Notes: generated by a model from the letters alone, not told the origin. A stretch of DNA of 8,567 nucleotides from Patescibacteria group bacterium (GCA_004298345.1 SCTV01000027.1:1-8567), one strand, 5' to 3'; counted from the first letter of the stretch, positions 1-7,189 are shown. Program-made: numbers and translations.

Positions 1-105
1 CAGACCGACTGTGTATTTGTTGAACGTCGAGTCACCCACTTCGACCCAGCTCGATCCGACTGCTACCCGTTCTCGGAGCTCCCGACAGTGGCTCAACCGG
101 CTTAG
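1..105 (+). other. Unresolved tail of an upstream unit (possible partial CDS)
   Basis: The first 105 bases lie upstream of a + strand terminator, so they are probably the 3' end of a + strand transcript. The frame starting at base 1 stays open for 34 codons and stops at TAG 103-105, inside the terminator loop, which would suit a gene end. The peptide ends with PTVAQPA and I do not recognise it. Minus-strand frames are also open here (one contains SSWVEVGDSTF), so strand and coding status are not settled. I see no tRNA T-arm signature. Treat this as an undetermined partial feature. Confidence 0.25.
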
Positions 106-125
106 TGACCGGTTTTTTATTTTTC
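95..125 (+). terminator. Intrinsic terminator of the upstream + strand unit
   Basis: A 6-bp stem, AACCGG (95-100) with CCGGTT (109-114), encloses an 8-base loop and runs into a T-rich tract (113-125, TTTTTT then ATTTTT). The T tract exists only in the + direction, so it ends transcription entering from the left edge. It faces the minus-strand gene ending at 160. Confidence 0.65.
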
Positions 126-159
126 GGATTTCGATATTGAGATTTAGAGCTTTAGCTTT

Positions 160-486
160 TTACTCTTCCTTTATCAATTCACTCTTAATCTTTGCGAGTT
201 TTGCAGACACCTTTTTTGGCTTTATGTTTTTTGCCTTTTTAACAAATCCGAGAAACATATCTAAAACTGTTTTCACCTTGATACCCTCGGAACGCATCGT
301 TGCACGGAAATCTTTTACGTCCCGAACGATCTCATCAGACTCCGCCCTGACTTTTTCTGAAATCTCATCAACACGACGCAAGATTCGCACAAGGTAGTAG
401 ATCACGATACCAGCACCGATAGACAGTACGACTACCGCAATCGCAGTAATGAAAAAGAAAATATCTGCATGTATGAGTGTGTCCAT
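160..486 (-). CDS. Small membrane protein with cytoplasmic coiled coil, unknown function
   Basis: This 108-aa protein begins MDTLIHADIFFF. Residues 9-33 form one hydrophobic membrane segment (ends IVIYYLVRILRR, with a positive cluster after it, so the rest is probably cytoplasmic). Residues 36-75 are charged and helical, likely coiled coil, and the C-terminus (from about 80) is Lys-rich. The layout resembles DUF948/YtxH-type envelope proteins, but I see no diagnostic motif and assign no function. I chose the ATG at 486 over a start at 525: the upstream 13 codons would lie across the -10 box at 516-521, so they are probably untranslated leader. No Shine-Dalgarno sequence is visible. The stop is TAA. 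It is transcribed alone, downstream of its own promoter and behind the terminator of the 75-aa gene. Confidence 0.75.
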   Translation of the reverse strand: MDTLIHADIFFFITAIAVVVLSIGAGIVIYYLVRILRRVDEISEKVRAESDEIVRDVKDFRATMRSEGIKVKTVLDMFLGFVKKAKNIKPKKVSAKLAKIKSELIKEE

Positions 487-515
487 GGGTATTGTTTTAT
501 GTGTATAATGCAAAT

Positions 516-524
516 AGTATAGCA
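516..524 (-). promoter_or_regulatory. Extended -10 promoter of the 108-aa membrane protein
   Basis: On the minus strand the sequence reads TGCTATACT: an extended -10 (TGn) followed by TATACT at 521-516. There is no convincing -35, since that position falls inside the neighbouring terminator hairpin. Expected start of transcription is near 509, giving a leader of about 23 bases. The same TGCTATACT occurs before secG. Confidence 0.6.
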
Positions 525-559
525 TAAATACCCGGCGCCTACTGGCGCCGGGTATTTAT
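524..559 (-). terminator. Perfect 16-bp hairpin terminator with TACT loop
   Basis: Bases 524-539 pair without mismatch with 544-559 around the tetraloop TACT (540-543). The inner stem is GC-rich (CCCGGCGCC/GGCGCCGGG) and the outer stem AT-rich, so an A/T tract lies on either side of the GC core and termination could work both ways. It lies 24 bases beyond the stop of the 75-aa gene and directly abuts the promoter of the next minus-strand gene, so its main job is probably to insulate the two. Confidence 0.8.
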
Positions 560-582
560 TTCTACACATATTTCATGTCTAC

Positions 583-810
583 TTACTTAGCACAAGACGC
601 ACATCCTCCTGCACAATTCTTGCATCGGCAGAGCTTACCTGCTCCAGCAACGATCACAAGAATCGGCCACACCATATTTACAGTGTCAGCTGAAACCCAT
701 CCGAGAGCCTTTGCAAGAAACAAGAGACCGAAAACGATCACGAGGATCCCTCCAACCATCTTGCACTTGTTTGCACCCCCACATGCACCTGCTGTATTTG
801 TTGTTTCCAT
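583..810 (-). CDS. Cys-rich two-helix membrane protein, LiaI/LiaF-TM-like (DUF5668 type)
   Basis: This 75-aa protein has two hydrophobic segments (about residues 18-37, MVGGILVIVFGLLFLAKALG, and 44-59, VNMVWPILVIVAGAGK). The pattern GGILVIVFGLLFL...LGW...WPILVI matches the LiaI-LiaF-like transmembrane region (DUF5668), known in membrane-stress systems of Firmicutes and widespread as short orphan proteins. Unusually it has seven Cys: C10 and C16 before helix 1, and C61, C63, C66, C70, C73 after helix 2 (CRCKNCAGGCASC). With a hairpin topology both ends would lie on one side of the membrane, where the cysteines could bind a metal or form disulfides; that is inference. The ATG at 810 precedes the first helix sensibly. 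The longer overlapping + strand frame is a shadow. Confidence 0.8.
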   Translation of the reverse strand: METTNTAGACGGANKCKMVGGILVIVFGLLFLAKALGWVSADTVNMVWPILVIVAGAGKLCRCKNCAGGCASCAK

Positions 811-846
811 ATTGAAATATATTAACGATTGTTACCTTACTGAAAA
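811..846 (-). promoter_or_regulatory. Possible near-leaderless promoter of the 75-aa gene
   Basis: On the minus strand TTTTCA (846-841) lies 16 bp before TAATAT (824-819), with 8 bases to the ATG. Transcription would start at or just before the start codon, as for secG. The hexamers are only moderate matches. The minus-facing TATACT at 890-885 is an alternative that would leave a 68-base leader. Confidence 0.35.
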
Positions 847-865
847 TTCGACCTTTTATTTTCTA

Positions 866-895
866 TTGAAATAGATACCGCTATAGTATACTATA
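866..895 (+). promoter_or_regulatory. Enolase promoter with palindromic -10 region
   Basis: The 14-base palindrome TATAGTATACTATA (882-895) carries TATACT on both strands (887-892 on +, 890-885 on -). On + it lies 15 bp after TTGAAA (866-871), slightly short of the ideal spacing. It is the best candidate for enolase, giving a leader of about 42 bases. Because the -10 is symmetrical it may also fire toward the 75-aa gene. Confidence 0.5.
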
Positions 896-940
896 TCATC
901 CTACAAGAGAGAAATTATTTACATAATAGCGCATAAAAAA

Positions 941-2224
941 ATGTCAAAAATCGCAGACATCAGAGCACGAGAAATTCTTGATTCGCGAGGTAACCCAACA
1001 GTCGAAGTCGATGTAACCCTAAAAGACGGTTCTTTTGGCCGAGCAGGAGTGCCTTCTGGCGCCTCGACCGGTAGTCATGAGGCGGTGGAGCTTCGAGATG
1101 GCGAAAAACGCTACGGTGGCAAAGGTGTACAAAAAGCAGTGGCAAACGTAAACAAAACTATCAAAAAAGCACTGGTCGGCAAAGAATTTGACCAGAGAAA
1201 AATCGACGAGACCATGATCACGCTCGACAGCACGGAAAACAAAGGCAAACTTGGTGCCAATGCCATCCTCGGTGTCTCACTCGCCTTTGCCAAAGCTTCA
1301 GCAGAAAGCCAGAGTATTCCCCTCTACAAATATTTTAATAAAATTGCAAAGACCAAAAATGCCACCCAGCTTCCTGTCCCGATGATGAACATTTTAAACG
1401 GGGGCAAACATGCCGAAAACTCGACCGATCTCCAGGAGTTTATGATCATGCCGGTCGGTGCACCCTCTTTCAAAGAAGCGCTCCGCTATGGCACTGAAGT
1501 CTTTCATGCCCTCAAGAAAATTTTGCATGCTCGCAAGCTCAACACATCTGTCGGAGATGAAGGAGGTTTTGCTCCATCACTGCCAAACAATGAGGCGGCG
1601 ATCCAAATTATCCTCGAAGCCGTAGAAAAAGCTGGGTACCAAGCGGGCAAAGATATTGCTATCGCTATCGATGGTGCGGCGACCGAGCTGTACAAAGACG
1701 GCAAATATCATCTCGCCAGTGAAAGTAAAATCCTCACCAGTGCAGAGATGGTAGACCTCTATGCAAGCTGGGTAGCAAAGTACCCCATCGTTTCTATCGA
1801 AGATGGACTATCTGAGGACGATTGGGCTGGATATGAGTTCATGACCAAGAAACTCGGTGACAAGGTGCAGATAGTTGGTGATGATCTTTTTGTAACCAAC
1901 ATCACCCGCCTCGCGACCGGTATCGAAAAAAAGGCGGGTAATTCTATCCTCATTAAACTCAACCAAATCGGTACGGTGTCCGAAACTATTGATGCAATAA
2001 ACATGGCAAAGAAAGCTCACTTCACTTCAATCATTTCACATCGGTCTGGAGAAACGGAAGATGCAACTATCGCAGACTTTGTGGTGGGTACCGGTACTGG
2101 TCAAATCAAGACAGGGTCACTCTGCCGAAGTGAACGTGTAGCAAAATACAACCAGCTTTTGAGACTTGAGGAAGAATTGGGGCCTAAAGCGATCTATCGA
2201 GGAAGAGAAGTCTTTCATATTTAG
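941..2224 (+). CDS. eno: Enolase (phosphopyruvate hydratase)
   Basis: Enolase interconverts 2-phosphoglycerate and phosphoenolpyruvate in the cytoplasm during glycolysis and gluconeogenesis. The protein is 427 aa, normal for the bacterial family, and starts with the typical MSKIADIRAREILDSRGNPT. All expected active-site residues are visible: H157 (NGGKHAEN), E166, the catalytic acid/base E207 (GDEGGFAP), Mg ligands D244 (AIDGAA), E287 (SIEDGLSE) and D314 (VGDDLFVTN), the catalytic base K339 (ILIKLNQIGT, the family signature), R368 and S369 (SHRSGET) and K390 (GQIKTGS). The loop SGASTGSHEA (39-48) is intact. It stands alone, with its own promoter, and is followed by a hairpin. No Shine-Dalgarno is evident; AAGAGAG at 905-911 is too far from the ATG. 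Its last 35 coding bases recur, diverged, about 110 bp downstream. Confidence 0.98.
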   Translation: MSKIADIRAREILDSRGNPTVEVDVTLKDGSFGRAGVPSGASTGSHEAVELRDGEKRYGGKGVQKAVANVNKTIKKALVGKEFDQRKIDETMITLDSTENKGKLGANAILGVSLAFAKASAESQSIPLYKYFNKIAKTKNATQLPVPMMNILNGGKHAENSTDLQEFMIMPVGAPSFKEALRYGTEVFHALKKILHARKLNTSVGDEGGFAPSLPNNEAAIQIILEAVEKAGYQAGKDIAIAIDGAATELYKDGKYHLASESKILTSAEMVDLYASWVAKYPIVSIEDGLSEDDWAGYEFMTKKLGDKVQIVGDDLFVTNITRLATGIEKKAGNSILIKLNQIGTVSETIDAINMAKKAHFTSIISHRSGETEDATIADFVVGTGTGQIKTGSLCRSERVAKYNQLLRLEEELGPKAIYRGREVFHI

Positions 2225-2240
2225 GTAAACCGCTCGGCCG

Positions 2241-2291
2241 AACAATTTTACACTCAAAACGGAGTACCGTTCAATTGAGTAAAATTGTTTT
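2241..2291 (+). terminator. Compound hairpin, probable enolase terminator
   Basis: The outer stem pairs 2241-2249 with 2281-2289 (AACAATTTT/AAAATTGTT), continues after a 2-base bulge with 2252-2257/2275-2280 (ACTCAA/TTGAGT), and encloses an inner 5-bp stem (2258-2262/2267-2271) with loop AGTA. Four T (2288-2291) follow. The T tract is short, so efficiency is uncertain, but it is the first structure after the enolase stop. Confidence 0.6.
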
Positions 2292-2292
2292 A

Positions 2293-2336
2293 GGCCTAAA
2301 GCGGTCTATCGAGGAAGAGAGGTTTTTAGGGTCTAG
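2293..2336 (+). pseudogene. Duplicated remnant of the enolase C-terminus
   Basis: Bases 2293-2327 match 2181-2215 of enolase at 32 of 35 positions, 112 bp further on. The continuing frame (2292-2336) reads PKAVYRGREVFRV followed by TAG, against PKAIYRGREVFHI and TAG in the intact gene. The three differences within the match are transitions: one gives Ile to Val and two are synonymous. That is what coding selection leaves, so the remnant probably came from a functional but diverged enolase end. It lies after the enolase hairpin, has no start of its own, and should not be expressed as protein. Confidence 0.75.
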
Positions 2337-2361
2337 TACTCAAAGTTTGCATGTCAAAAAA

Positions 2362-2396
2362 ACTAAACGGCTAAACACGGATCTTAGCCGTTTAGT
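2362..2396. repeat. 13-bp perfect hairpin, 9-base loop
   Basis: ACTAAACGGCTAA (2362-2374) pairs with TTAGCCGTTTAGT (2384-2396). No T tract follows on +; on the minus strand several T follow within a few bases (the A-rich run at 2356-2362), so it could stop minus-strand transcripts. Role otherwise unknown. Confidence 0.6.
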
Positions 2397-2414
2397 ATGG
2401 CTCTTTTGAGCCAT
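2397..2414. repeat. 7-bp hairpin with TTTT loop
   Basis: ATGGCTC (2397-2403) pairs with GAGCCAT (2408-2414) directly after the preceding hairpin. An AT-rich stretch (TTATTAAAAAA) follows. No function can be assigned from the sequence. Confidence 0.45.
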
Positions 2415-2459
2415 TTATTAAAAAAGGGGTTTTCATGATTTTGAGCACTCATTTGGCAC

Positions 2460-2489
2460 AAAGGCTCAGCCGTACACGGCTGAGCCTTT
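2460..2489. repeat. 13-bp GC-rich hairpin, TACA loop
   Basis: AAAGGCTCAGCCG (2460-2472) pairs perfectly with CGGCTGAGCCTTT (2477-2489). The T run after the stem is only three bases, so it is a weak terminator candidate in either direction. It lies six bases before the stronger 17-bp hairpin. Confidence 0.6.
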
Positions 2490-2494
2490 CAGGC

Positions 2495-2533
2495 AAAAGC
2501 CCCAAAATTGCTACTGCAATTTTGGGGCTTTTT
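2495..2533. terminator. 17-bp perfect hairpin terminator with TACT loop, bidirectional
   Basis: Bases 2495-2511 pair without mismatch with 2516-2532 around TACT (2512-2515). The core is GCCCC/GGGGC and the ends are A/T runs: CTTTTT follows on + and CTTTTGCC on -. It can therefore end enolase read-through and also the long surface-protein transcript, whose stop lies 119 bp away. Stem length and loop match the hairpin at 7478-7515. Confidence 0.8.
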
Positions 2534-2542
2534 GGTCAACCA

Positions 2543-2637
2543 GATTTATAAGGTTGCTTCGCTTTATTGGCCTTGACCGAAGAGGATACTTCGGTCCGCT
2601 CGATTTATATAGTCGCTCCGCTCTTTATAAATCGGGG
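2543..2637. repeat. 95-bp intergenic repeat, copy A
   Basis: This matches 7531-7625 in the same orientation with no gap and 11 mismatches (84 of 95 identical). It begins with GATTTATAA (2543-2551) and TTATAAATC (2625-2633) closes it, giving 9-bp terminal inverted repeats in this copy. Inside are an 8-bp stem (2575-2582/2589-2596) and a 9-bp stem CGATTTATA/TATAAATCG (2601-2609/2626-2634). No reading frame is shared. It resembles a short palindromic or MITE-like repeat. It sits just after the stop of the surface-protein gene. Confidence 0.85.
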
Positions 2638-2651
2638 ATATAAATCGGCGC

Positions 2652-5600
2652 CTACCGCTGCAACATTCTCTTCAAAATATCTGACATGGCATCTATCGCC
2701 GCGGCACTCTGAGCTGGTACTTGTGGACTAAATGAAGACGACGGAACGGTCGCTGATACGGTGGTGTTGTCGGTAAAAGTTACCCTAAGTGTACCTCCAG
2801 AAAAATATGGATTTTCATGCTGGGCATAGATCACGAGATTGGTGGTACCTGCTCCATAAGTCCCGAGAGTCTGACCGTAGGCAGTGTTTACCTGTGAGCC
2901 GTTGTAAAAAATCACCAATGGATATGCGTTCACGTTTACTGTTGACCAATATTCCCCACCAACATTATGATTCATGTCGATAGACTTGATCGTCTTTTCT
3001 GCGCCGAGAGTAAGTGAAGTATTCCAAACAAAGTCATTGACATTGCCGTGGGAGGAAGCGTTTGGGTTACCGGGACCAGGACCAAAGACACCGATCCTCC
3101 CTGCCCGATCAGCGTACACAGGAGAAAGTGAAGCAGAAAGTGTCGGCTGAGCTACGGTCGAAGGCTGTGGAGCAGGACTGACAATAATATCAGCCGGTGG
3201 AGTACTCAAGAGAATTCCTCCTGAACCAGATGTTGAAGCCGGCGCTACTACCGCAAAGAGAGCGGTGACCACTTGCCACCCTGCCGCGTTTCGACATTGA
3301 ATAGCAATCGTCTTGGTACCATTCATCTCAGCTGGGATAGTGATGGTCTGAGCACCAGAAGTTCGCGCCTTTTCTCCTGTCCATAGAGTATCAAATGAGC
3401 CTCCAGAACGAGCCTCACAATAATCGGCGTTGGTAGAATTCCAAGTAAGACTCATGTTTGTACCAGCATTTAGCTGACTCACAGTTGTCGCAGACTGACC
3501 ATTGATATTGAATGATATGGTTGGAGGAGTGGTTGGTACTGCAGATACAAGTACGGTTGCTGTTACTGTATTACTTATATAATATCCCGGATTGCGAATA
3601 ACCTGGACCGAGTGAACTCCGCCTGACAAAATCTGTGTGGTCATACTTGCTGGAACGAAAGTAATAACAGTACCATTTTGGGTAGAAGCGAGCGGACCAA
3701 ACTGTAGCGGACCTACAGGTGTGTTGTCGATCTGAACATAGTTCTCAGTAGGAGAAAAATTTGACCCAGCAATCGTCACCGTACCGTTTTGAGAAAATTG
3801 AGCGGTGATTGATGAGATAGTCGGTGCTACCGACATAGGTGTTGAGCTACTAATAGTGAAAACTGAGTCGCTCTCATCAGCTACTGTATTACCGTTGCCT
3901 GCGATCATGTCGTCTATAGCCTGAGCAGGTGTACCATTTGAGAGCATTAGAGAAACCTTATACTGTCCTGCGGTAAGTGTGTCTGGAATATTTGGACACT
4001 GGTAGCCAAGGAAAGTGCTTACCAATCTTTCGTAACGACCCGTGTGGGATGGTCCTGCACCCAAATAACAGAGAGATCCACTCGCACCCCCTGCAAGGAT
4101 ACGCTTCAAGTACACATATACGATTGACTGAAGACCGCTAGATGACCACTCAATTTGAAGTGGTTCAGCAGGGGTATATGTCTGACCTCCGTTAGGTGAG
4201 TTAACGTGAATGTAAGACTGAGTAGTCGGTCCTGTGGTAATAGTCAGTGTATTTCCATATATGGCTGTACCGAAAGGTACTACATTTGCCCCAGCACCAC
4301 TGAAATTCCATCCCGCGATACCTGCGCGTATCGGTCCTGAAGCGCTCGCGTTAATATCCGCAATGACCTTAAAGGTTTTAGATGTAAATGCTGGAATTGA
4401 GACTCCGCTCACTGGGATCCAAGCAAAGTAATACGAACCATTGTATGAAAGTACCCCTGCCGTACTACCGATTTGAGTTGTTCCATCGAACACCCTAAGA
4501 TTTGTTAAAATTTGACCTGCATTCAACGAATCAGACCCAACCTGAATATTATTAAGATTGTTTACCGCCACTGAACCAGCAGTTACTCTTATTCTTGCGA
4601 ACTCCACACCCACTGTTCCGGCTGATACAGTCTGACTTACGGGTGTGCTGCTATCTAGAGCCACGTTTAGAGAAGGAGTTGTATTTGTCGAAGCTGTAAT
4701 AGTAAGCGTATTTCCAGAAAGACCTAGGCCCGAAACAGACAACGCATTTCCATAATCATGAAGTAGCCCTCCCAAGGTAGGAGTAATCGTCCCAGATGCA
4801 GTAGCTGAAACATCCCCCTTGATCACAAAATTCATCGAATAGTTCGTTTGAATATTAAGAGGTTGTGGAATATTAAACTGATAGTCTCTAGCAAAACCAC
4901 CGCTATAGACACCCAGCACCCCATCTGCAATGAGTACACCACCAGCATAGAGTTTTAGGTTTGATAGCTTACTTGGATCTACACCCGCGATACTGACAAC
5001 TACCCCATTCATTCTTACATCACCGGTACCAGTAACAGCTTTAAATGCAAACAAAGGTGTATTGGTACTTCCCGCCACCACATTTCCTATCGGTGTCGAA
5101 GGGTCCTGAGTAATACGAAGAGATCTGGTAGATGGAGGTGTTACTGGGTTGAGCGGATCATAATCCGATGCAGAAATCATACTTGAAACAGAAGTTCCAT
5201 CGGTAAAGTCTACAATAATTTTGCCTCCATCAAAAGGCTTTTTGCCGGTGTTTCCATAGAGCTTGAGAGTATAGCTTCCAGCTGGAAATTCAAAACTTCC
5301 ATATGCTGGAGATGGGCTTGTTGCCGAGTACGGCTGATCATAGGATGAGTTGAGCTGTACGCCATCCTTGGTAGTCACCACTAGTGGGTAGAGTAGCTTA
5401 CCGAGAAGCGACTGACTCGAACCGGTAGACCACGCTTCGCCAGAAGTGTTTGGGCTGTCATGACGAATACTTATCGCCTTGATTTTCTTTGGAGATTTCA
5501 AATTGAGATACATATTCCAGACCCAGTCTTTTGTACCATCCTCTCTAAAGGTGTACCACTGACCTGCTTTGTCGCCAGTTTCTCGGAGAAGTTCTGCATT

Positions 5601-7145
5601 GACCTGTGCGCCGACCGGAACAGAAATTTCACCTGGAGGGACAACTCTGAAGTCTTTTGCGGAAGAAACGACTGTCTTACCATTTACACCACCGTAGGCC
5701 TTAGCAACAGCTTTTACATTTTGTGCCTGCGAGCTTGTATTGTTAAAACGTATACTCGATCTATATTCACCATCGCTAATTCTTTGCATATCAACACCGG
5801 TATTATTATCTGGGAAATTGGTACAGGTAATATTATCTTTTACTTCTATATTAGTAACTCCAACAGGACTCCACGATACTTTTGGTGAGCACGCAAACTC
5901 CAAAGTAACTCCGACTGGATCAACCCTTGTACCGTCAAAAATAACTCTATAATCCACATACTCTCCACTAAGATCGCTTGAAACTGACGAAGAAGTTAGC
6001 TCCATAGGAAAGCTTGGATGAGGTGGTTCCACAACCCGTATTTCACTGAGCGTAAAACTCTTGTGATCATTGTTGACTATGAACTTGAATCTGTCCTGCT
6101 CTCTGATAGTGCCCTCTGTATCTTGGCTGTTTACCGTGAGAAGGTAATTTCCTGGATTACTGTTGAAGTACGGACCAATCCCTAGACCGAGTGAGGGTAC
6201 AATACTCGTGTTATCCTGACTTAGATTAACCAAAAAGGTTTCAGCTGCTCTTCCCATATCTGCCAATTCGCGTATTTCGACTTTCAAATACTTTCCAAAA
6301 ATAGATGCTCTGATTTCAGTCTGCTGAGAGTCGGCAGTATCAAATACAACCGCTCCGTTACTGAGCTTGGTTCCCTTACGAGGGTTACTAATTTTAATTT
6401 CTTCAGAGGCAACAGCGACTTCTGCCGAAAGATATTCGTAACGATTATTTCGGTCTCGATACATTGATTTGACAGTGTAATTACCCGTCGCGATGTTTGG
6501 GAAATTATATGTATCAAGAGGCACTACCTCTCCAGATGTATTGTACACAGCCAAGTAAAGCGTGTCTGCAACGCCAGCGTAATCTACGATACTAAGTTTG
6601 GTTGCGGTGCTAACATCAAGAAAATCATTTACCGGCGAACATCCATACAAACTATTCAACTTTGCTCGAGTGATAGGACCGACAAAACCGGTCTTTATGA
6701 TGCCGTATTTTGCTTGGAAGTTAACAATATTAGAGGCGGTTGCTTCGTCGAAGTAAGATCTTTTTTCAATAACTCTGTCGGCAATATTTTCCTGAGAGAG
6801 AGCTTCATTCAAAGCTACGACATCAGGACCTTCTGACCCAACACTCAAATCCTTTGTCCAGTTGTAACAAAAAGCACCGCTATTATCGATAGGTTGCTCT
6901 GGATTGGTCGGGGTCGCTCGCGTTAGATTACCATTTGCATCAATCACAAAACCTCGAGCCTTGAGTTGTTCGATAAGCTGCAGTAAAATCGTCTCGAGCT
7001 GAGCGATCAGAGTAGCTTCGTCTTCAGAGGAAACAGTCGTGGTAGTGGTCTCCGAAGCTGTTTGGGCAGAAACCGGAGAAATGACGAGTACCGCACTAAA
7101 CGAGAAAATGAGACCAAAAATGGCTAAACCGAAGGCTTTTTTCAT
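2652..7145 (-). CDS. Giant secreted modular surface protein with peptidoglycan-binding domain
   Basis: The protein is 1497 aa. Residues 1-27 are a signal peptide (MKKAFGLAIFGLIF...SPVSA, cleavage probably before QTAS). Residues 42-64 form a helix. Residues 91-169 are a PG_binding_1-like domain bracketed by C93 and C169 (FCYNW...LYGCS), which should tie the protein to the wall. Then come unassigned beta-rich stretches (180-505), module W1 (about 539-654), two tandem related modules (678-817 and 826-970, each ending GNTLTIT), an Ig-like domain starting SPNGGQTY (983-1098), an IPT/TIG-like domain (1108-1200), an Ig-like domain with LTWNSTNADYC (1208-1300), a Pro/Ser linker, and W2 (1371-1464), homologous to W1. 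No LPXTG motif or C-terminal membrane segment is present; the end (AAAIDAMSDILKRMLQR) looks amphipathic. The ATG at 7145 was chosen because it starts the signal peptide; the upstream TTG at 7235 would put the promoter inside the gene. Function is probably adhesion or cell-cell contact, by inference. Confidence 0.9.
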   Translation of the reverse strand: MKKAFGLAIFGLIFSFSAVLVISPVSAQTASETTTTTVSSEDEATLIAQLETILLQLIEQLKARGFVIDANGNLTRATPTNPEQPIDNSGAFCYNWTKDLSVGSEGPDVVALNEALSQENIADRVIEKRSYFDEATASNIVNFQAKYGIIKTGFVGPITRAKLNSLYGCSPVNDFLDVSTATKLSIVDYAGVADTLYLAVYNTSGEVVPLDTYNFPNIATGNYTVKSMYRDRNNRYEYLSAEVAVASEEIKISNPRKGTKLSNGAVVFDTADSQQTEIRASIFGKYLKVEIRELADMGRAAETFLVNLSQDNTSIVPSLGLGIGPYFNSNPGNYLLTVNSQDTEGTIREQDRFKFIVNNDHKSFTLSEIRVVEPPHPSFPMELTSSSVSSDLSGEYVDYRVIFDGTRVDPVGVTLEFACSPKVSWSPVGVTNIEVKDNITCTNFPDNNTGVDMQRISDGEYRSSIRFNNTSSQAQNVKAVAKAYGGVNGKTVVSSAKDFRVVPPGEISVPVGAQVNAELLRETGDKAGQWYTFREDGTKDWVWNMYLNLKSPKKIKAISIRHDSPNTSGEAWSTGSSQSLLGKLLYPLVVTTKDGVQLNSSYDQPYSATSPSPAYGSFEFPAGSYTLKLYGNTGKKPFDGGKIIVDFTDGTSVSSMISASDYDPLNPVTPPSTRSLRITQDPSTPIGNVVAGSTNTPLFAFKAVTGTGDVRMNGVVVSIAGVDPSKLSNLKLYAGGVLIADGVLGVYSGGFARDYQFNIPQPLNIQTNYSMNFVIKGDVSATASGTITPTLGGLLHDYGNALSVSGLGLSGNTLTITASTNTTPSLNVALDSSTPVSQTVSAGTVGVEFARIRVTAGSVAVNNLNNIQVGSDSLNAGQILTNLRVFDGTTQIGSTAGVLSYNGSYYFAWIPVSGVSIPAFTSKTFKVIADINASASGPIRAGIAGWNFSGAGANVVPFGTAIYGNTLTITTGPTTQSYIHVNSPNGGQTYTPAEPLQIEWSSSGLQSIVYVYLKRILAGGASGSLCYLGAGPSHTGRYERLVSTFLGYQCPNIPDTLTAGQYKVSLMLSNGTPAQAIDDMIAGNGNTVADESDSVFTISSSTPMSVAPTISSITAQFSQNGTVTIAGSNFSPTENYVQIDNTPVGPLQFGPLASTQNGTVITFVPASMTTQILSGGVHSVQVIRNPGYYISNTVTATVLVSAVPTTPPTISFNINGQSATTVSQLNAGTNMSLTWNSTNADYCEARSGGSFDTLWTGEKARTSGAQTITIPAEMNGTKTIAIQCRNAAGWQVVTALFAVVAPASTSGSGGILLSTPPADIIVSPAPQPSTVAQPTLSASLSPVYADRAGRIGVFGPGPGNPNASSHGNVNDFVWNTSLTLGAEKTIKSIDMNHNVGGEYWSTVNVNAYPLVIFYNGSQVNTAYGQTLGTYGAGTTNLVIYAQHENPYFSGGTLRVTFTDNTTVSATVPSSSFSPQVPAQSAAAIDAMSDILKRMLQR

Positions 7146-7189
7146 TGATAAATTGATGATTATAATAATAAAGACTACTAATGCTCTAT

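Larger units (their letters stand above)
2225..2651. other. Gene-free interval between convergent genes
   Basis: These 427 bases separate enolase (+) from the surface protein (-). They hold, in order: a compound hairpin (2241-2291), a diverged copy of the enolase 3' end (2293-2336), a 13-bp hairpin (2362-2396), a 7-bp hairpin with TTTT loop (2397-2414), a 13-bp hairpin (2460-2489), a 17-bp TACT-loop terminator (2495-2533) and copy A of a 95-bp repeat (2543-2637). A short TATAAATCGG (2639-2648) repeats the right end of that element next to the surface gene's stop. I see no intact gene. Confidence 0.85.

Noticed and set aside
1..100. tRNA, tmRNA or RNase P RNA end before the terminator
   Set aside because: No T-arm GGTTCGA-like motif, CCA end or acceptor pairing could be found.
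11..397. 128-aa + strand frame
   Set aside because: It runs through a terminator and antisense to the 108-aa membrane protein; composition looks like a shadow.
575..874. 99-aa + strand frame
   Set aside because: It lies almost wholly antisense to the 75-aa membrane protein, whose helices and Cys pattern are convincing, and has no recognisable feature of its own.
2543..2648. CRISPR array or insertion sequence
   Set aside because: Only two copies about 5 kb apart, no spacers, and no transposase frame in the window.
2652..2760. Sortase or membrane anchor at the surface protein C-terminus
   Set aside because: No LPXTG-like motif followed by a hydrophobic segment; the last residues are only amphipathic.
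5460..5888. 142-aa + strand frame inside the surface gene
   Set aside because: Antisense to a continuous modular protein frame; no start signal or domain.
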